The translations under genes and the position numbers were made by a program. A DNA stretch of 64,000 bases. Source: Chloroflexota bacterium. GTDB lineage: Bacteria; Chloroflexota; Dehalococcoidia; Tepidiformales; Tepidiformaceae. Positions 8,084-18,628 of this stretch are shown one piece after another. Location: assembly GCA_016234445.1 (NCBI GenBank), contig JACRBT010000001.1, positions 345,700-409,699 on the forward strand. Direction: 5' to 3'. Under the pieces are notes generated by a model. The model was not told the DNA's origin and ran no database searches. It saw nothing but the letters and a program-made list of their open reading frames with translations. Numbering within the stretch: the stretch's first letter is position 1; each line of letters starts with the position of its first letter.

Positions 8084-9295
8084 GTGGCGCTGTTCGCATC
8101 CCTCCGTGGCCGGGGATTCGCCCTCCTCTGGGGCGGACAAAGCGTTTCGCGCCTCGGGGACTCGGTCTACCGGATCGCGCTCGCGTGGTGGGTCCTGGAG
8201 GAGACGGGTTCGCCCAGGACGATGGGGGCGGTCCTTGTCTTCGCCTTTGCGCCCATGCTGCTCTTTCTCCTCATCGGCGGTGTCGTCGTCGACCGCCTCC
8301 CCCGGATTGGCGTCATGCTCGCCTCCGACCTCATCCGGGGCGCGCTCGTCGCCGGGATCGCCGCCCTCGCGGTCAACGACTCTCTCGAGATCTGGCACAT
8401 CTTCCTCGCGAGCGCTGTGTTCGGGCTGGTCGATGCGTTCTTCCAGCCGGCCTACGCCGCGGCCGTGCCCCAGCTGACGCCCGCCGACGCGCTCCCAAGC
8501 GCGAATTCGCTGACGACGGTGAGCCAGCAGGCGATCGGGATTGGCGGGCCAGCGCTGGGCGCCCTGCTTGTCGCCACGGGCGGGACTTCCACGGCATTCA
8601 CCCTGGACGCCGCCACGTTCTTCATCTCCGCCGGCTTCCTGGTGTTCATCCCCGGCCGCAGCCACCGCGTGGCCGGGGGCGAACCGAGCGACGGTTGGCT
8701 CACTGACCTCGGGGCGGGGCTGCGGGCCGTGTCTTCGCGTCCCTTCCTCTGGGTCACCATCGCCGTGGCCGCCCTCGCGAACGTGACCATCAGTGGTCCC
8801 CACAACGTGGCGCTGCCGTTCCTGATCAACGACGTGCGGTCGGAAGGCGTCGGTGCGTTCGGGCTCATCCTCTCCTTCACGGGGGCGGGCGCCGTGGCTG
8901 CGGCAGTCGTCCTTGGCCGCTTCAAACACGTCCGGCGCCGGGGGTGGTTGACGAACGGAGCGCTGCTCCTCCAGGGGGCGCTCCTGACCGTGTACGCGAC
9001 GGGGGCGCCGCTCCCGGTGCTCCTGACAGCCTCGGTGTTCGAAGGCGCCTGCCTGGCGACGTTTGGCCTGATCTGGGTGGGGGCGATGCAGGAACTTGTC
9101 CCCCAGCACCTGCTCGGGCGGGTGGCGAGCATCGACTCGCTCGGGTCGTACGCCCTGCTCCCCCTCGGCTACGCGGCCGCAGGCTGGGCCTCCGCCCGCT
9201 TCGGCCCGGCCGAAGTCCTCGCCGGGGGTGGGGTCGCGACGATGGCCATCGCCGCGGCCGGGTTCCTCCACCCGCAAGTCCGGGGCCTCGACTGA
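8084..9295 (+). CDS. MFS transporter (EntS/Bcr-like exporter)
   Basis: A 403-residue protein with about 11-12 membrane segments. The N-terminus [32 protein letters not shown] is typical of the MFS_3 (enterobactin exporter-like) group, and the loop after helix 2 has VVDRLPR in place of the usual GxxxDRxxRR. Proton-driven export of a small molecule is the family role; the substrate is unknown. The start is GTG at 8084, 66 bp after the upstream stop, without a good ribosome-binding site. A CAATCT hexamer lies 7 bp before the GTG. Confidence 0.85.
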   Translation: MALFASLRGRGFALLWGGQSVSRLGDSVYRIALAWWVLEETGSPRTMGAVLVFAFAPMLLFLLIGGVVVDRLPRIGVMLASDLIRGALVAGIAALAVNDSLEIWHIFLASAVFGLVDAFFQPAYAAAVPQLTPADALPSANSLTTVSQQAIGIGGPALGALLVATGGTSTAFTLDAATFFISAGFLVFIPGRSHRVAGGEPSDGWLTDLGAGLRAVSSRPFLWVTIAVAALANVTISGPHNVALPFLINDVRSEGVGAFGLILSFTGAGAVAAAVVLGRFKHVRRRGWLTNGALLLQGALLTVYATGAPLPVLLTASVFEGACLATFGLIWVGAMQELVPQHLLGRVASIDSLGSYALLPLGYAAAGWASARFGPAEVLAGGGVATMAIAAAGFLHPQVRGLD

Positions 9296-9305
9296 ACTCG
9301 CCGCG

Positions 9306-9334
9306 TTACGGACCCCCGCCGGGGACGGTACACT
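9306..9334 (+). promoter_or_regulatory. Promoter of acyl-CoA mutase gene
   Basis: TTACGG (9306-9311), 17-bp spacer, TACACT (9329-9334). The start codon lies 34 bp downstream behind a GGGGAG ribosome-binding site. Confidence 0.55.
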
Positions 9335-9368
9335 CTTTCCAAACACGCGACAGCCGGGGAGCCAGGCC

Positions 9369-11033
<1,665 letters not shown>

Positions 11034-11050
11034 GTTAGGGGGAGGGCAGC

Positions 11051-11434
11051 ATGTACGACACGTCGCTGGCCGAACGGGTGCGACTCGCGATCGCGCCACT
11101 GTCTCCCTTCAGCGAAATGAAGATGTTCGGCGGGATTGCCTTCTTGGTCGGCGGGAACATGGCCTGTGGGATCGTCGGCGACGATCTGATGGTGCGCGTA
11201 GGTCCGGCGGCCTACGACGAGTGTCTCGCTCGCCCGCATGCCCGTCCGATGGAGTTCACGGGCCGCCCGATGAAGGGCATGGTCTATGTGGGCCCGGCGG
11301 GGATCTCGGGAGACCAACTCGTCGCCTGGATCCAGTTGGGGCTTTCGTACGCGGGGTCGCTCCCGCCGAAGCGCGCGCCCGCTCGGGGGGAAGGGAAGCA
11401 GCGTCCTACCGCGCGCCGAACGCCTCGAACGTGA
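11051..11434 (+). CDS. TfoX N-terminal domain protein
   Basis: A 127-residue protein whose first 100 residues match the TfoX N-terminal domain (EMKMFGGIAFLVGGNMACGI, DDLMVRVGP, FTGRPMKGMVYV). Stand-alone domains like this are common and of unknown biochemical role; only longer homologues regulate competence in gamma-proteobacteria. The tail is basic and low in complexity (PPKRAPARGEGKQRPTARR). It starts 17 bp after the mutase gene behind a GGGGGAGGG site, so they probably share a transcript. Its last 29 bp overlap the convergent Lrp-type gene. Confidence 0.8.
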   Translation: MYDTSLAERVRLAIAPLSPFSEMKMFGGIAFLVGGNMACGIVGDDLMVRVGPAAYDECLARPHARPMEFTGRPMKGMVYVGPAGISGDQLVAWIQLGLSYAGSLPPKRAPARGEGKQRPTARRTPRT

Positions 11435-11651
11435 GGATCGTGAACGTCTCCCGCACGTGGGGGATTGAGTGGATGTCCCGCTCGATCAGACGCCCCACCG
11501 AGTCGATGTCCGTGACGTACAGCTTCACGAGGAGGTCGTACTGGCCGGTGATGCTGTAGGCCTCGGAGAAGCTCTCGACGTCGGCGATGCGGTTGGCCAC
11601 TTCGGTGCCGTGGCCCGGTTCGGTCTTGACCATCACAAAGACAGCACGCAT
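11406..11651 (-). CDS. Stand-alone Lrp/AsnC ligand-binding (RAM) domain protein
   Basis: An 81-residue protein consisting only of the alpha-beta effector domain of Lrp/AsnC regulators (AVFVMVKTEPGHGTEVANRI, YSITGQYDLLVKLYV, TILTFEAF). There is no helix-turn-helix, so it is not a DNA-binding regulator by itself; such proteins can bind amino acids or join Lrp oligomers. The start ATG at 11651 follows a TACACT box by six bases. Sequence upstream in the same frame shows no similarity and is excluded. Confidence 0.85.
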   Translation of the reverse strand: MRAVFVMVKTEPGHGTEVANRIADVESFSEAYSITGQYDLLVKLYVTDIDSVGRLIERDIHSIPHVRETFTILTFEAFGAR

Positions 11652-11657
11652 GGCCGT

Positions 11658-11663
11658 AGTGTA
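11658..11663 (-). promoter_or_regulatory. Leaderless -10 box of the Lrp-type gene
   Basis: TACACT on the minus strand, 6 bp before the ATG at 11651; no ribosome-binding site. Confidence 0.45.
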
Positions 11664-11831
11664 GGGCAGTCTGTTGCTGCGCGGTGGCCGGGGACGGGAG
11701 TAGGATTGAGCTGCGCGCGCGGACACGCCGAAGGAGGCACTCCCCGATGTGACGTGATCCTTCCAGGGGACGTCGACTGCCGCACTCACCTCACAGTGAA
11801 GCGACGCATTGGAACGAAAAGGAGTGCCACC

Positions 11832-11948
11832 ATGGCGAAGCAACCAAAGACGAAACCCGGCCAGGCGCCGAAAGGCGGAAGCGGCGGCGGCAAGCCCGTC
11901 GCCCCCCAGCCGCCTGGGAAGCAGATCAGGGTTCCTGTGAAGAAGTAG
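11832..11948 (+). CDS. Small basic Gly/Pro/Lys-rich protein, unknown
   Basis: A 38-residue frame (begins MAKQPKTKPGQAPKGG, ends IRVPVKK) with an AAGGAG ribosome-binding site at good distance before ATG 11832. Eight lysines, no acidic residue and many Gly/Pro suggest a disordered, nucleic-acid- or ribosome-associated peptide, but no family is recognised. The 180-bp leader upstream contains another strong ribosome-binding site (AAGGAGG) followed by an ATG directly joined to TGA near 11750. Whether the peptide is made is uncertain. Confidence 0.5.
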   Translation: MAKQPKTKPGQAPKGGSGGGKPVAPQPPGKQIRVPVKK

Positions 11949-11988
11949 CGATCCCCTCGCCGGGCTGCGCTGCCCACGCCGCCCCGGC

Positions 11989-13719
11989 TCAATAGTCCCG
12001 GGGGTTGGAGTTGCCGGTCAGCGCCTCCCGCATGGCGGCGATCCGGTTCCGCTCGGCAATGAGGTCGAGGATCTTGATCGCTTCCGCCGCGGACGGGTTT
12101 TCCCCGGCTTCCCGCAGCAGCCGCGCGATCTCGCGGTCCAGGTCTGACAGCCGCGCCTCGATCTCACCCGGGCTGCCGGGCCGGGGCTCGGCGTTCGAGG
12201 GCGGCTGGTCGCCGCTGCCCGGCTGACCGCCCGGAGGCGGCTCGTCGCCGGGGCCCGCATCGTTGGGGTCGCCGTCGCCCGGCTGCTGATCACCGGGGCC
12301 GGGTTCTTGTTCGGGCTCAAGCAGGCGCAGCAGGACTTCGTAGTCGTGGCGGCTGGCTTCGTCGGCGGGATCGAGCAGCAGCGCTTGCTTGAACGAATCC
12401 AGCGCCGCCTTCGCGTCCCCGTCGGCGAACCGGTGATGGCCGATGCTCGCGTAGGCACGCGCCCGGACCTTCGGGTCGTTCGAGAGCAATGCCCGTCGCG
12501 CCGCCTGGGCCGCCTCGCCGAAGCGGCCGGCGCTGTGGAGGGCGGAGGCCAGGTTCAGGGCGATCGCCGGGTCGTCGGGCTGTTCTGCCTGCGCCTCGAA
12601 GAAGAGGCCGGCGGCGCCGTCAAAGTCCCCGGCGCGATAGGCTTCCCGGGCCTGGTCGTTCAGTTCCCACGCGCGCGTCGCGCAGGCCGGGAAGAGCAAC
12701 AGCGCGGCGACCAGCACCAGGGCCGAACGCCGGGAGCGGAGCCGCGGTAGCCATTCCGCCACCGTCGCGAGGATGAGCAGCCCGAGGGCCGCCGCGGCGA
12801 ACCACTGGTAGCGCTCGATCGGCAGCGCCGGCGACTCGCGCTGGATCCGGGCCCGCTCGATCGTCTCCAACCGTCCCTGCACCGCCCCGGGCACGGCAGC
12901 CAGGTTCGACCCGAGGTAACGGCCGCCGGAAGCCGCCGCCAGCGTCCGGAGGAAGGGCTCGTCCAGCCTCGTGATGATCGGCTTCCCGTTGGCGTCGAGC
13001 TTGTCGATGAACTTCCGGCTGGTGACGTCGTAGACGGGGACGGTCGAACCGTCGGCCGTGCCCACGCCAACCACCAGCAAGTCAACGCCGGCGGCGCGCA
13101 CGGCCGAGGCGACGGCAGCCGGGTCGGGGCCGAGGTCGTTGCCGTCGGTGACGAGGATGAGCAGTTTGCCTCCAATCTGCGCCGGGTCGAAGGCGTCGAT
13201 GGCGACGGCAAGCCCTGCGGACGCGCTCGAACCCGCCTGGACGATGACTGGCCCCGTTTCCAACGACGACACCACCTGCTGGGCGGCGCCGATGTCGTTG
13301 GTGAGCGGGAACCGGATCCTCGCCGAGCCGCCGAAGACGACGACGCCGACCCGGTCCCCGGCCAGGCGCGCGAAGGTGGCGTTGACCGCGGTCTTCGCGG
13401 CTTCCAGCCGGCTGGGGACGACGTCGCGTGCCTCCATGCTCCGGGACACGTCGAGCACCACGACGACGTCGGCGCCCTCGCGGGGGATAGAGGAGATCCG
13501 GGTGCCCCAGCGTGGCTGGGCCGCGGCCAGGACGGCCGCAACCGCCGCGAGCGCGAGGAGAACCGCGCCCGCGTAGGGCGGCGACGGGCTTCGTCCCCGG
13601 GAGAGCTCGCGCGAGCGTTGCAGCCCGCGCCGAACCGAGAACCACCAGCCTGCAAGCGCGACGGGCGCCAGGGGCAGGAGAAGAAGCAGCCACGCCCGTC
13701 CGAATTCGAGGTCGCTCAT
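11989..13719 (-). CDS. BatB/BatC-like fusion: von Willebrand A domain plus TPR repeats
   Basis: A 576-residue membrane protein. Two N-terminal hydrophobic segments flank a basic loop; a VWA domain follows with a complete MIDAS (DVSRSM, then TDGND); another pair of hydrophobic segments leads to a TPR region (GDFDGAAGLFFEAQAEQPDDPAIALNLASAL and the following repeat), then a Pro/Gly/Asp-rich linker and a C-terminal helix. In Bacteroides, BatB (VWA) and BatC (TPR) are separate; here they appear fused. Bat proteins act at the cell envelope in stress tolerance, mechanism unknown. The start ATG at 13719 overlaps the upstream stop as ATGA. Last gene of the operon. Confidence 0.8.
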   Translation of the reverse strand: MSDLEFGRAWLLLLLPLAPVALAGWWFSVRRGLQRSRELSRGRSPSPPYAGAVLLALAAVAAVLAAAQPRWGTRISSIPREGADVVVVLDVSRSMEARDVVPSRLEAAKTAVNATFARLAGDRVGVVVFGGSARIRFPLTNDIGAAQQVVSSLETGPVIVQAGSSASAGLAVAIDAFDPAQIGGKLLILVTDGNDLGPDPAAVASAVRAAGVDLLVVGVGTADGSTVPVYDVTSRKFIDKLDANGKPIITRLDEPFLRTLAAASGGRYLGSNLAAVPGAVQGRLETIERARIQRESPALPIERYQWFAAAALGLLILATVAEWLPRLRSRRSALVLVAALLLFPACATRAWELNDQAREAYRAGDFDGAAGLFFEAQAEQPDDPAIALNLASALHSAGRFGEAAQAARRALLSNDPKVRARAYASIGHHRFADGDAKAALDSFKQALLLDPADEASRHDYEVLLRLLEPEQEPGPGDQQPGDGDPNDAGPGDEPPPGGQPGSGDQPPSNAEPRPGSPGEIEARLSDLDREIARLLREAGENPSAAEAIKILDLIAERNRIAAMREALTGNSNPRDY

Positions 13720-14660
13720 CCTGGCGCCCTCCGCAGCCAGGTCGCCCGCAACGCCAGTTCCGCGAAGACGAGCAGGGCGGCGCCGCCGGCAAACCACCAG
13801 CCGTATTCGCTGTACCGATCGAACATCTCGTTGCCGACTCGGCTGGTTTCGAGCTTGCCGATCTCCTCATACACGTCGGCCAACGCGTCGGGGCTGTTCG
13901 CCGAGAAGTACTGCCCGCCCGTCTGTTCCGAGATCGCCCGCATGCGTGCTTCGTCGAGGGCGCCCCGCCCGCCGGGGGCGTCACCGCCGGTCACGCCGAT
14001 GGTGTAGACGCGGATCCGCAAGGCAGTCGCAACGTCTGCCGCCTGCTCCGGGCTGATCGACTGCGCGTTATGTTCGCCGTCGGTGAGGAGGATGACAACC
14101 CGGCTCGCCGCCGTTGAGTCGCGCAGCATGTTCAGCGCGGTCGCCAGGCCCACACCGATCCCGGTTCCGTCGGGCAGGATCCCGCTCTCGGTCTGGGCGA
14201 CGATCCGGTCGAGCACCTCGTAGTCGAGCGTTGGCGGTGCGAGTGCGAGCGCATCCTGCTGGAAGACGACGAACCCGATCCGGTCGTTCTCGCGGCCCTT
14301 GATGAAGTCGCGGATCACCCTCTTCGTGACGGTGAGCCGGTCGCGGCCGTCAGGGAACTTGCTCGTGATCATGCTGCTGGAGACGTCGACGGAGAGGGCG
14401 ATGTCGATGCCCTGGGCGGGCACCACGGCGTTCGCCTCTCCCGCGCGGGGCCGGGCCACGGCGACAGCCAGGAGCGCGACCGCCAGCAGCCGGAACAACG
14501 GCAGCAACCGGGCGGCCCGGAGACGCCAGGTCGGGCGAAGGGCAGCGATCCCGGTTGTCGAGGGCAGGACGTGGGCGACGGGGCGGCGCCACCAGGCGAG
14601 AACCGCCAGCGGCAGGACCGCCGCCCCGAGGGCGAGAAGCCAGGGGTCGGCGAAGTCCAT
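13716..14660 (-). CDS. BatA-like von Willebrand A domain membrane protein
   Basis: A 314-residue protein: two N-terminal membrane segments (WLLALGAAVLPLAVLAWW, then about residues 45-70), a VWA domain with MIDAS residues in DVSSSM and TDGEH, and one C-terminal membrane segment before a short basic tail. VWA domains bind partner proteins through Mg2+, so it probably meets the MoxR ATPase or the second VWA protein. ATG 14660 overlaps the previous stop by one base (TGATG) and its own stop overlaps the next start, indicating strict co-translation. Confidence 0.85.
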   Translation of the reverse strand: MDFADPWLLALGAAVLPLAVLAWWRRPVAHVLPSTTGIAALRPTWRLRAARLLPLFRLLAVALLAVAVARPRAGEANAVVPAQGIDIALSVDVSSSMITSKFPDGRDRLTVTKRVIRDFIKGRENDRIGFVVFQQDALALAPPTLDYEVLDRIVAQTESGILPDGTGIGVGLATALNMLRDSTAASRVVILLTDGEHNAQSISPEQAADVATALRIRVYTIGVTGGDAPGGRGALDEARMRAISEQTGGQYFSANSPDALADVYEEIGKLETSRVGNEMFDRYSEYGWWFAGGAALLVFAELALRATWLRRAPG

Positions 14661-15556
14661 CAGCCCACCCCCTCGACGATCTCGCGGGCCATGTTGATGT
14701 CGGCCTGGCGGCGTTCGGCGGCGGGACGATAGCCGGCGTAGACGACTGCGTCGCACTCCTGGAGCAGCCCGCCCACCAGCCGCGACTGCCAGCGGTCGAC
14801 CCCTTCCGCCTCCATCCGCCGTTGGAGCTCGGCGGTCGTCAGGGCGAAGGCGGGGAAGCCGTAGCGGCGAGCGAGCAGGTTTCGCACCACGGTCCCAAGT
14901 GCCCGGTAGGCGCGGACCGGGTCGGAGTCGATGAGGGAGGCGGCGCCGTCAATGTCCACAGGCGCCGGCGTGGCCTGGGGCTGGGCGGGGGGACTTCGCC
15001 GAAGCAGCGTTACCACCGCCCGCCCGGCGAGGAAGATGACCAGGGCCGCGAAGAGTGCGCCCGCGGCGACCCCGGCGACGATGCCGGGCCGCAGGAACGG
15101 CGACTCCGCCCCGCCAATCCCGGACGGCGGGGGCAGCGGCGAAAGCTCAAGCGGGGCGCCAGCGGGAAGCGTGTCGATGACCGTGAGCTTGACCGCGGGG
15201 AGCAGCCACGGCGTCACCTCGCTTCCGTTCACCACGCTCACGGCCGGCCGGAAGCTGCGTTCGCCGGGGACGAAGCCAGCCACGACGAGCTCGATCCGGT
15301 GCAACGAACGGTCACCCAGCGCCAGCGTCTCGAGGCGCTCGATCCGTGCGACTTCGACCCCGGCCCAGGCGGGGCTGCCAGGATCGACCTCCACCGTCGC
15401 GCCGGCCGGGGTCACGACCTCCACGACCAGCCGGAGCTGTTCGCCGATGCGTGCCTGGGGGCGGGAGACCGTCGCCGAGTCGCCGTCTTCGGCCGACACC
15501 ACGCTCACCGCAAACATCGCGCCGAAAAGGGCCAGGACCACGGCCGCCGCCCTCAC
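14660..15556 (-). CDS. BatD-like membrane protein with N-terminal beta domain
   Basis: A 298-residue protein with a signal peptide (residues 1-22), an extracytoplasmic beta-rich domain with an IGEQLRLVVEVVTPAGATV block, a membrane segment around residues 160-185 and a cytoplasmic helical part with ALTTAELQRRMEAEGV. This layout is that of BatD or DUF4381-type proteins that accompany MoxR and VWA genes. Function is inferred only from operon position. It begins with GTG and overlaps the DUF58 stop by four bases (GTGA). Confidence 0.65.
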   Translation of the reverse strand: MRAAAVVLALFGAMFAVSVVSAEDGDSATVSRPQARIGEQLRLVVEVVTPAGATVEVDPGSPAWAGVEVARIERLETLALGDRSLHRIELVVAGFVPGERSFRPAVSVVNGSEVTPWLLPAVKLTVIDTLPAGAPLELSPLPPPSGIGGAESPFLRPGIVAGVAAGALFAALVIFLAGRAVVTLLRRSPPAQPQATPAPVDIDGAASLIDSDPVRAYRALGTVVRNLLARRYGFPAFALTTAELQRRMEAEGVDRWQSRLVGGLLQECDAVVYAGYRPAAERRQADINMAREIVEGVG

Positions 15557-16488
15557 GAGGCCACCGCCAGCGCCCGGCGCTTGAAGAACTTCAGGAGCGC
15601 GGGGACGTAGTCTTTGCCGACCGCGACGGGGATCTCGTCGATCCCAAGCTCGCCGAAGAGACGCCGGCGATCGACGTCCGTTTCCTTCACGTGGCGGGCG
15701 TAGGCGTCGCGGACCGCCGCGCTGCCGGTGTCCACCTCAACGGGCGCGCCGGTTTCGGCGTCGGCGAGGGTGATGATCCCGGCGTTGGGGAGCTCCGAGT
15801 CGACAGGTTCGCGGATGCGGACCGCGATGATGTCGTGGCGGCGCGCGGCCGCGCGCAACTGTCGCTGGTAGCCGCCGGTCAGGAAGTCCGAGACGAGGAA
15901 GACGGTCGCCCTGCGCTTCTGGACGCCGGTCAGGTACTCCAGGGCCGCGCCGATGTCGGTCCCCCGGGAAGCCGGCCGCGCCCAGAGCACTTCGCGCACC
16001 ACCCTGAGGACGTGAGTCGGGCCACCAGCGGGGCGGACGTAGCGCTCCGGCTGGCTGGCGAAGAGGAGAAGCCCGACTTTGTCCTTGTTGCGGATGGCGG
16101 CGAGGGCGAGGACGGCACAGAGTTCCGCCGCAAGGTCGGCCTTGGTCGCGGGGAGCGAGCCGGCCGCCTGTGACGCGCTCACGTCGACCACAAAGATGAC
16201 CGTGAGGTCGCGGTCTTCCCGGTAGCGGCGCATGAAGGGCTGACCGGTGCGAGCCAGGGTCTTCCAGTCGATCGAACGGACGTCGTCGCCGGGGACGTAG
16301 GGCCGGAGCTCGTCGAACTCGAGCCCGCGGCCACGGAAGACGGCGTGGTACTCGCCGAGGAAGAGGTCGTTGACGAGCCGTCGCGCCTTGATCTCGATCG
16401 CGCGGACGCGTTCGAACATCTCCCGGGGGATCTGCCGCGACTCCTCGCTGGTCTCCTTCGCGGCCGCTCGTCTCCGCCAGAGCCTCAT
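15553..16488 (-). CDS. DUF58 domain protein
   Basis: A 311-residue soluble protein with the DUF58 signature: RRLVNDLFLGEYHAVFRGRGLEF, RPYVPGDDVRSIDWKTLART and a VWA-like FVVDVSAS motif. DUF58 proteins nearly always lie next to a MoxR ATPase and are thought to be VWA-type adaptors or substrates of it. It follows moxR by 16 bp. The three genes after it overlap each other, so the set of five behaves as one unit. Confidence 0.9.
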   Translation of the reverse strand: MRLWRRRAAAKETSEESRQIPREMFERVRAIEIKARRLVNDLFLGEYHAVFRGRGLEFDELRPYVPGDDVRSIDWKTLARTGQPFMRRYREDRDLTVIFVVDVSASQAAGSLPATKADLAAELCAVLALAAIRNKDKVGLLLFASQPERYVRPAGGPTHVLRVVREVLWARPASRGTDIGAALEYLTGVQKRRATVFLVSDFLTGGYQRQLRAAARRHDIIAVRIREPVDSELPNAGIITLADAETGAPVEVDTGSAAVRDAYARHVKETDVDRRRLFGELGIDEIPVAVGKDYVPALLKFFKRRALAVAS

Positions 16489-16504
16489 CTTCGGGCCATC
16501 CCGG

Positions 16505-17494
16505 CTATGGGATCTCGACGCTTTCGAGAACCCGGTCGATGAGGTCGTCGGTGGTCAGTTCCTCGGCCTCGGCTTCGTAGGTGGTCACAATCCGGTGGCG
16601 AAGGACGTCGTGCGCCAGGGCTTTGACGTCGTCCGGAGTCGCATAGGGGCGGCCGTGGAGGAAGGCGTGGGCACGGCAGGCCTGCGCGAGGGAGATGGTC
16701 GCCCGGGGGGAGGCCCCGAAGGCGATGAGCGACTGGAGCTCGGGCAGGCGGTAGGCGGCGGGGCGGCGGGTGGCGAACACGACCTGGACGATGTACTCCT
16801 TCAGGGCGTCGTCGATGGCGACTTCGTGGACAGCCTCGCGGGCGGCCATCACGTCGTCACGCGAGGCGACGGGGCGGGCCCGGTGCGCGGTCCCGTTCAG
16901 GCCCATCTCAAGGATCTGGCGCTCCTCCTGCCGCGACGGATAGTCAACCCGCACCTTCAGGAGGAACCGGTCGAGCTGGGCTTCGGGCAGGGGGTAAGTG
17001 CCTTCCTGTTCGATGGGGTTTTGGGTCGCCATGACGAGGAAGGGCTCGTCGAGCGGGAACGTCTGGCCGCCGATGCTGACCTGGCGCTCCTGCATCGCTT
17101 CGAGGAGGGCAGACTGGACCTTCGCGGGGGCACGGTTGATCTCGTCGGCGAGGACGATGTTGGCGAAGATTGGTCCCTTTCGCACCGTGAAGGCGCCGTC
17201 GCCGGGGCTGAACACCTCGGTGCCCACGAGGTCCGCCGGGAGGAGGTCGGGCGTGAACTGGATGCGCACGCCCTTGAGGTTGAGCGAGGCGGAGAGCGTG
17301 GAGACGGTGAGCGTCTTGGCCAGCCCCGGCACGCCTTCGACCAGCACGTGGCCGTTGCAGAGGAGGCCGATGAGCAAGCGGTCGATCAGCAGGTCCTGCC
17401 CGACGATGACGCGGTGGACTTCGGCGCGCACGCGGGCAAGGAGGTCCGCCGACCGGGCGGCCTGGGGGGTCAGGGCGGGGGCGCCGGCGGCCAA
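16505..17494 (-). CDS. moxR: MoxR family AAA+ ATPase
   Basis: A 329-residue MoxR-type ATPase: Walker A GVPGLAKT, Walker B and the following helix IVLADEINRAPAKVQSALLEAMQE, sensor region ATQNPIEQEGTYPLPEAQLDRF, and the C-terminal lid. MoxR ATPases act as chaperones that help mature or activate VWA-domain partners, which are encoded directly downstream. First gene of the Bat-like operon. ATG at 17494; the next upstream gene on this strand, comF, stops 94 bp away. Confidence 0.92.
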   Translation of the reverse strand: MAAGAPALTPQAARSADLLARVRAEVHRVIVGQDLLIDRLLIGLLCNGHVLVEGVPGLAKTLTVSTLSASLNLKGVRIQFTPDLLPADLVGTEVFSPGDGAFTVRKGPIFANIVLADEINRAPAKVQSALLEAMQERQVSIGGQTFPLDEPFLVMATQNPIEQEGTYPLPEAQLDRFLLKVRVDYPSRQEERQILEMGLNGTAHRARPVASRDDVMAAREAVHEVAIDDALKEYIVQVVFATRRPAAYRLPELQSLIAFGASPRATISLAQACRAHAFLHGRPYATPDDVKALAHDVLRHRIVTTYEAEAEELTTDDLIDRVLESVEIP

Positions 17495-17542
17495 TGGCAG
17501 CTCCGGGTGTCCCGGCCCTCAGGGCGGCCGGGGATTCGCACT

Positions 17543-17548
17543 ATTGTA
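17543..17548 (-). promoter_or_regulatory. Candidate -10 box of the moxR operon
   Basis: TACAAT on the minus strand about 48 bp upstream of the moxR start. No good -35 at 16-18 bp, so the call is tentative. Confidence 0.3.
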
Positions 17549-17588
17549 GGCACACTGGGGAAAGCTGGGATTAACCTTCTCGAAGCGC

Positions 17589-18311
17589 TCAGTCGGCGAT
17601 CGGCGCGCCCGGGCGAGTGAGGTCGTAACTGGCTCGCGCGAAGGCCACGGCGATAACCTCGCGGGCGCCGTGATCCTTCAACAGCCGGGCGCATTCGTTC
17701 GCGGTCGCCCCGGTCGTGACGACGTCGTCGACGAGGCCCACGACCAGGCCTTCGAGCCGTTCGCCGGCGTAGCCAAAGGCCCCGGAGACGTTGGACCGGC
17801 GGTCGCGGTGGCCAAGACCAACCTGCTGGTGCGTCTTCCGCGCCCGGACGAGGCGCCCGGGGACCGCCGGCCATGGCAGCCCCCGGAGGATCTCCTCGGC
17901 CTGGTTGAACCCCCGGCGGCGCCGGCGCGACCGGTGGAGCGGCACCGCCACGGCGACGTCGAAGGGCCTCGGGCCGGCGCGGAGCCGCTCCATCTCGCCG
18001 GCCATGAGGGGCGCGACTGCGGTCGCATACTCGTACTTGAGGGCATGGACCACGCGCCGGGCGACACCCACCATCTCGAACGCGGCCACGCAGCCATCGA
18101 GCGCGTCCCACGGCTCGCAGCGGGGGCAATTCAGCGGCTCGGGCCAGGCCGCGGCGCAGTTCGGGCAGCGCCCGTGCCCCGTCGCGGGGACGAGTCCTTC
18201 GCGGCAGGTCGCACAGAGGAACCCGCCGAAGGCCGCGCAGCCCACGCAACGCGGCGGGTAGGCCAGGTCGAGGCCGGCGCCCAGGAGCCTCCGGACAAGG
18301 GGAACGGTCAC
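17589..18311 (-). CDS. comF: ComF family phosphoribosyltransferase-like protein
   Basis: About 240 residues with ComF order: an N-terminal double zinc-ribbon (PPRCVGCAAFGGFLCATC and CPNCAAAW...NCPRC) followed by a type I PRT fold ending in the PRPP loop VDDVVTTGAT. ComF is needed for DNA uptake in naturally competent bacteria but is also widespread elsewhere; no other competence gene is nearby. GTG at 18311, preceded by AGGGGAG at 13 bp, is preferred to a TTG at 18347 with no ribosome-binding site; the true start is unsure. Confidence 0.88.
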   Translation of the reverse strand: MTVPLVRRLLGAGLDLAYPPRCVGCAAFGGFLCATCREGLVPATGHGRCPNCAAAWPEPLNCPRCEPWDALDGCVAAFEMVGVARRVVHALKYEYATAVAPLMAGEMERLRAGPRPFDVAVAVPLHRSRRRRRGFNQAEEILRGLPWPAVPGRLVRARKTHQQVGLGHRDRRSNVSGAFGYAGERLEGLVVGLVDDVVTTGATANECARLLKDHGAREVIAVAFARASYDLTRPGAPIAD

Positions 18312-18366
18312 GGGCGCTATTCGACTCCCCTTGGGCTTGGCCCGCAAGCGCCAGCGCCACGTGGGC

Positions 18367-18372
18367 TACAAT
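18367..18372 (+). promoter_or_regulatory. Leaderless -10 box of moaD
   Basis: TACAAT ends 6 bp before the GTG start at 18379. The intervening CAGGGG could alternatively act as a very close ribosome-binding site. Confidence 0.45.
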
Positions 18373-18378
18373 CAGGGG

Positions 18379-18624
18379 GTGAGCGTCACCATCCTCTTCT
18401 TCGCCTCGATCGCCGACGCCCTGGGCCACCGCCGCCTCGAGCTGCCCTCGGCCCCCGGCGACACCGTGGAGTCCGTCTGTGACCGCCTGATGACCGCCCA
18501 CCCGCAACTCGAACGATTCCGGCCGACGCTCCTCTTCGCGCTCGACGAGGAGTACGTCAAACCATCGGCGCCGGTGCCTGCCGGCGCCACGCTCGCCCTC
18601 ATACCGCCTGTCTCCGGGGGATAA
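18379..18624 (+). CDS. moaD: MoaD, molybdopterin synthase sulfur-carrier subunit
   Basis: An 81-residue ubiquitin-like protein ending in the required Gly-Gly (PPVSGG). The C-terminal glycine becomes a thiocarboxylate and donates sulfur to precursor Z in molybdopterin synthesis together with MoaE, whose gene starts 4 bp later. Internal features such as TILFFASIADALGHRR, LPSAPGDTVESV and FALDEEYV match MoaD. The same cofactor backbone is needed by the tungsten enzyme at 31813. GTG start. Confidence 0.9.
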   Translation: MSVTILFFASIADALGHRRLELPSAPGDTVESVCDRLMTAHPQLERFRPTLLFALDEEYVKPSAPVPAGATLALIPPVSGG

Positions 18625-18628
18625 CGCC

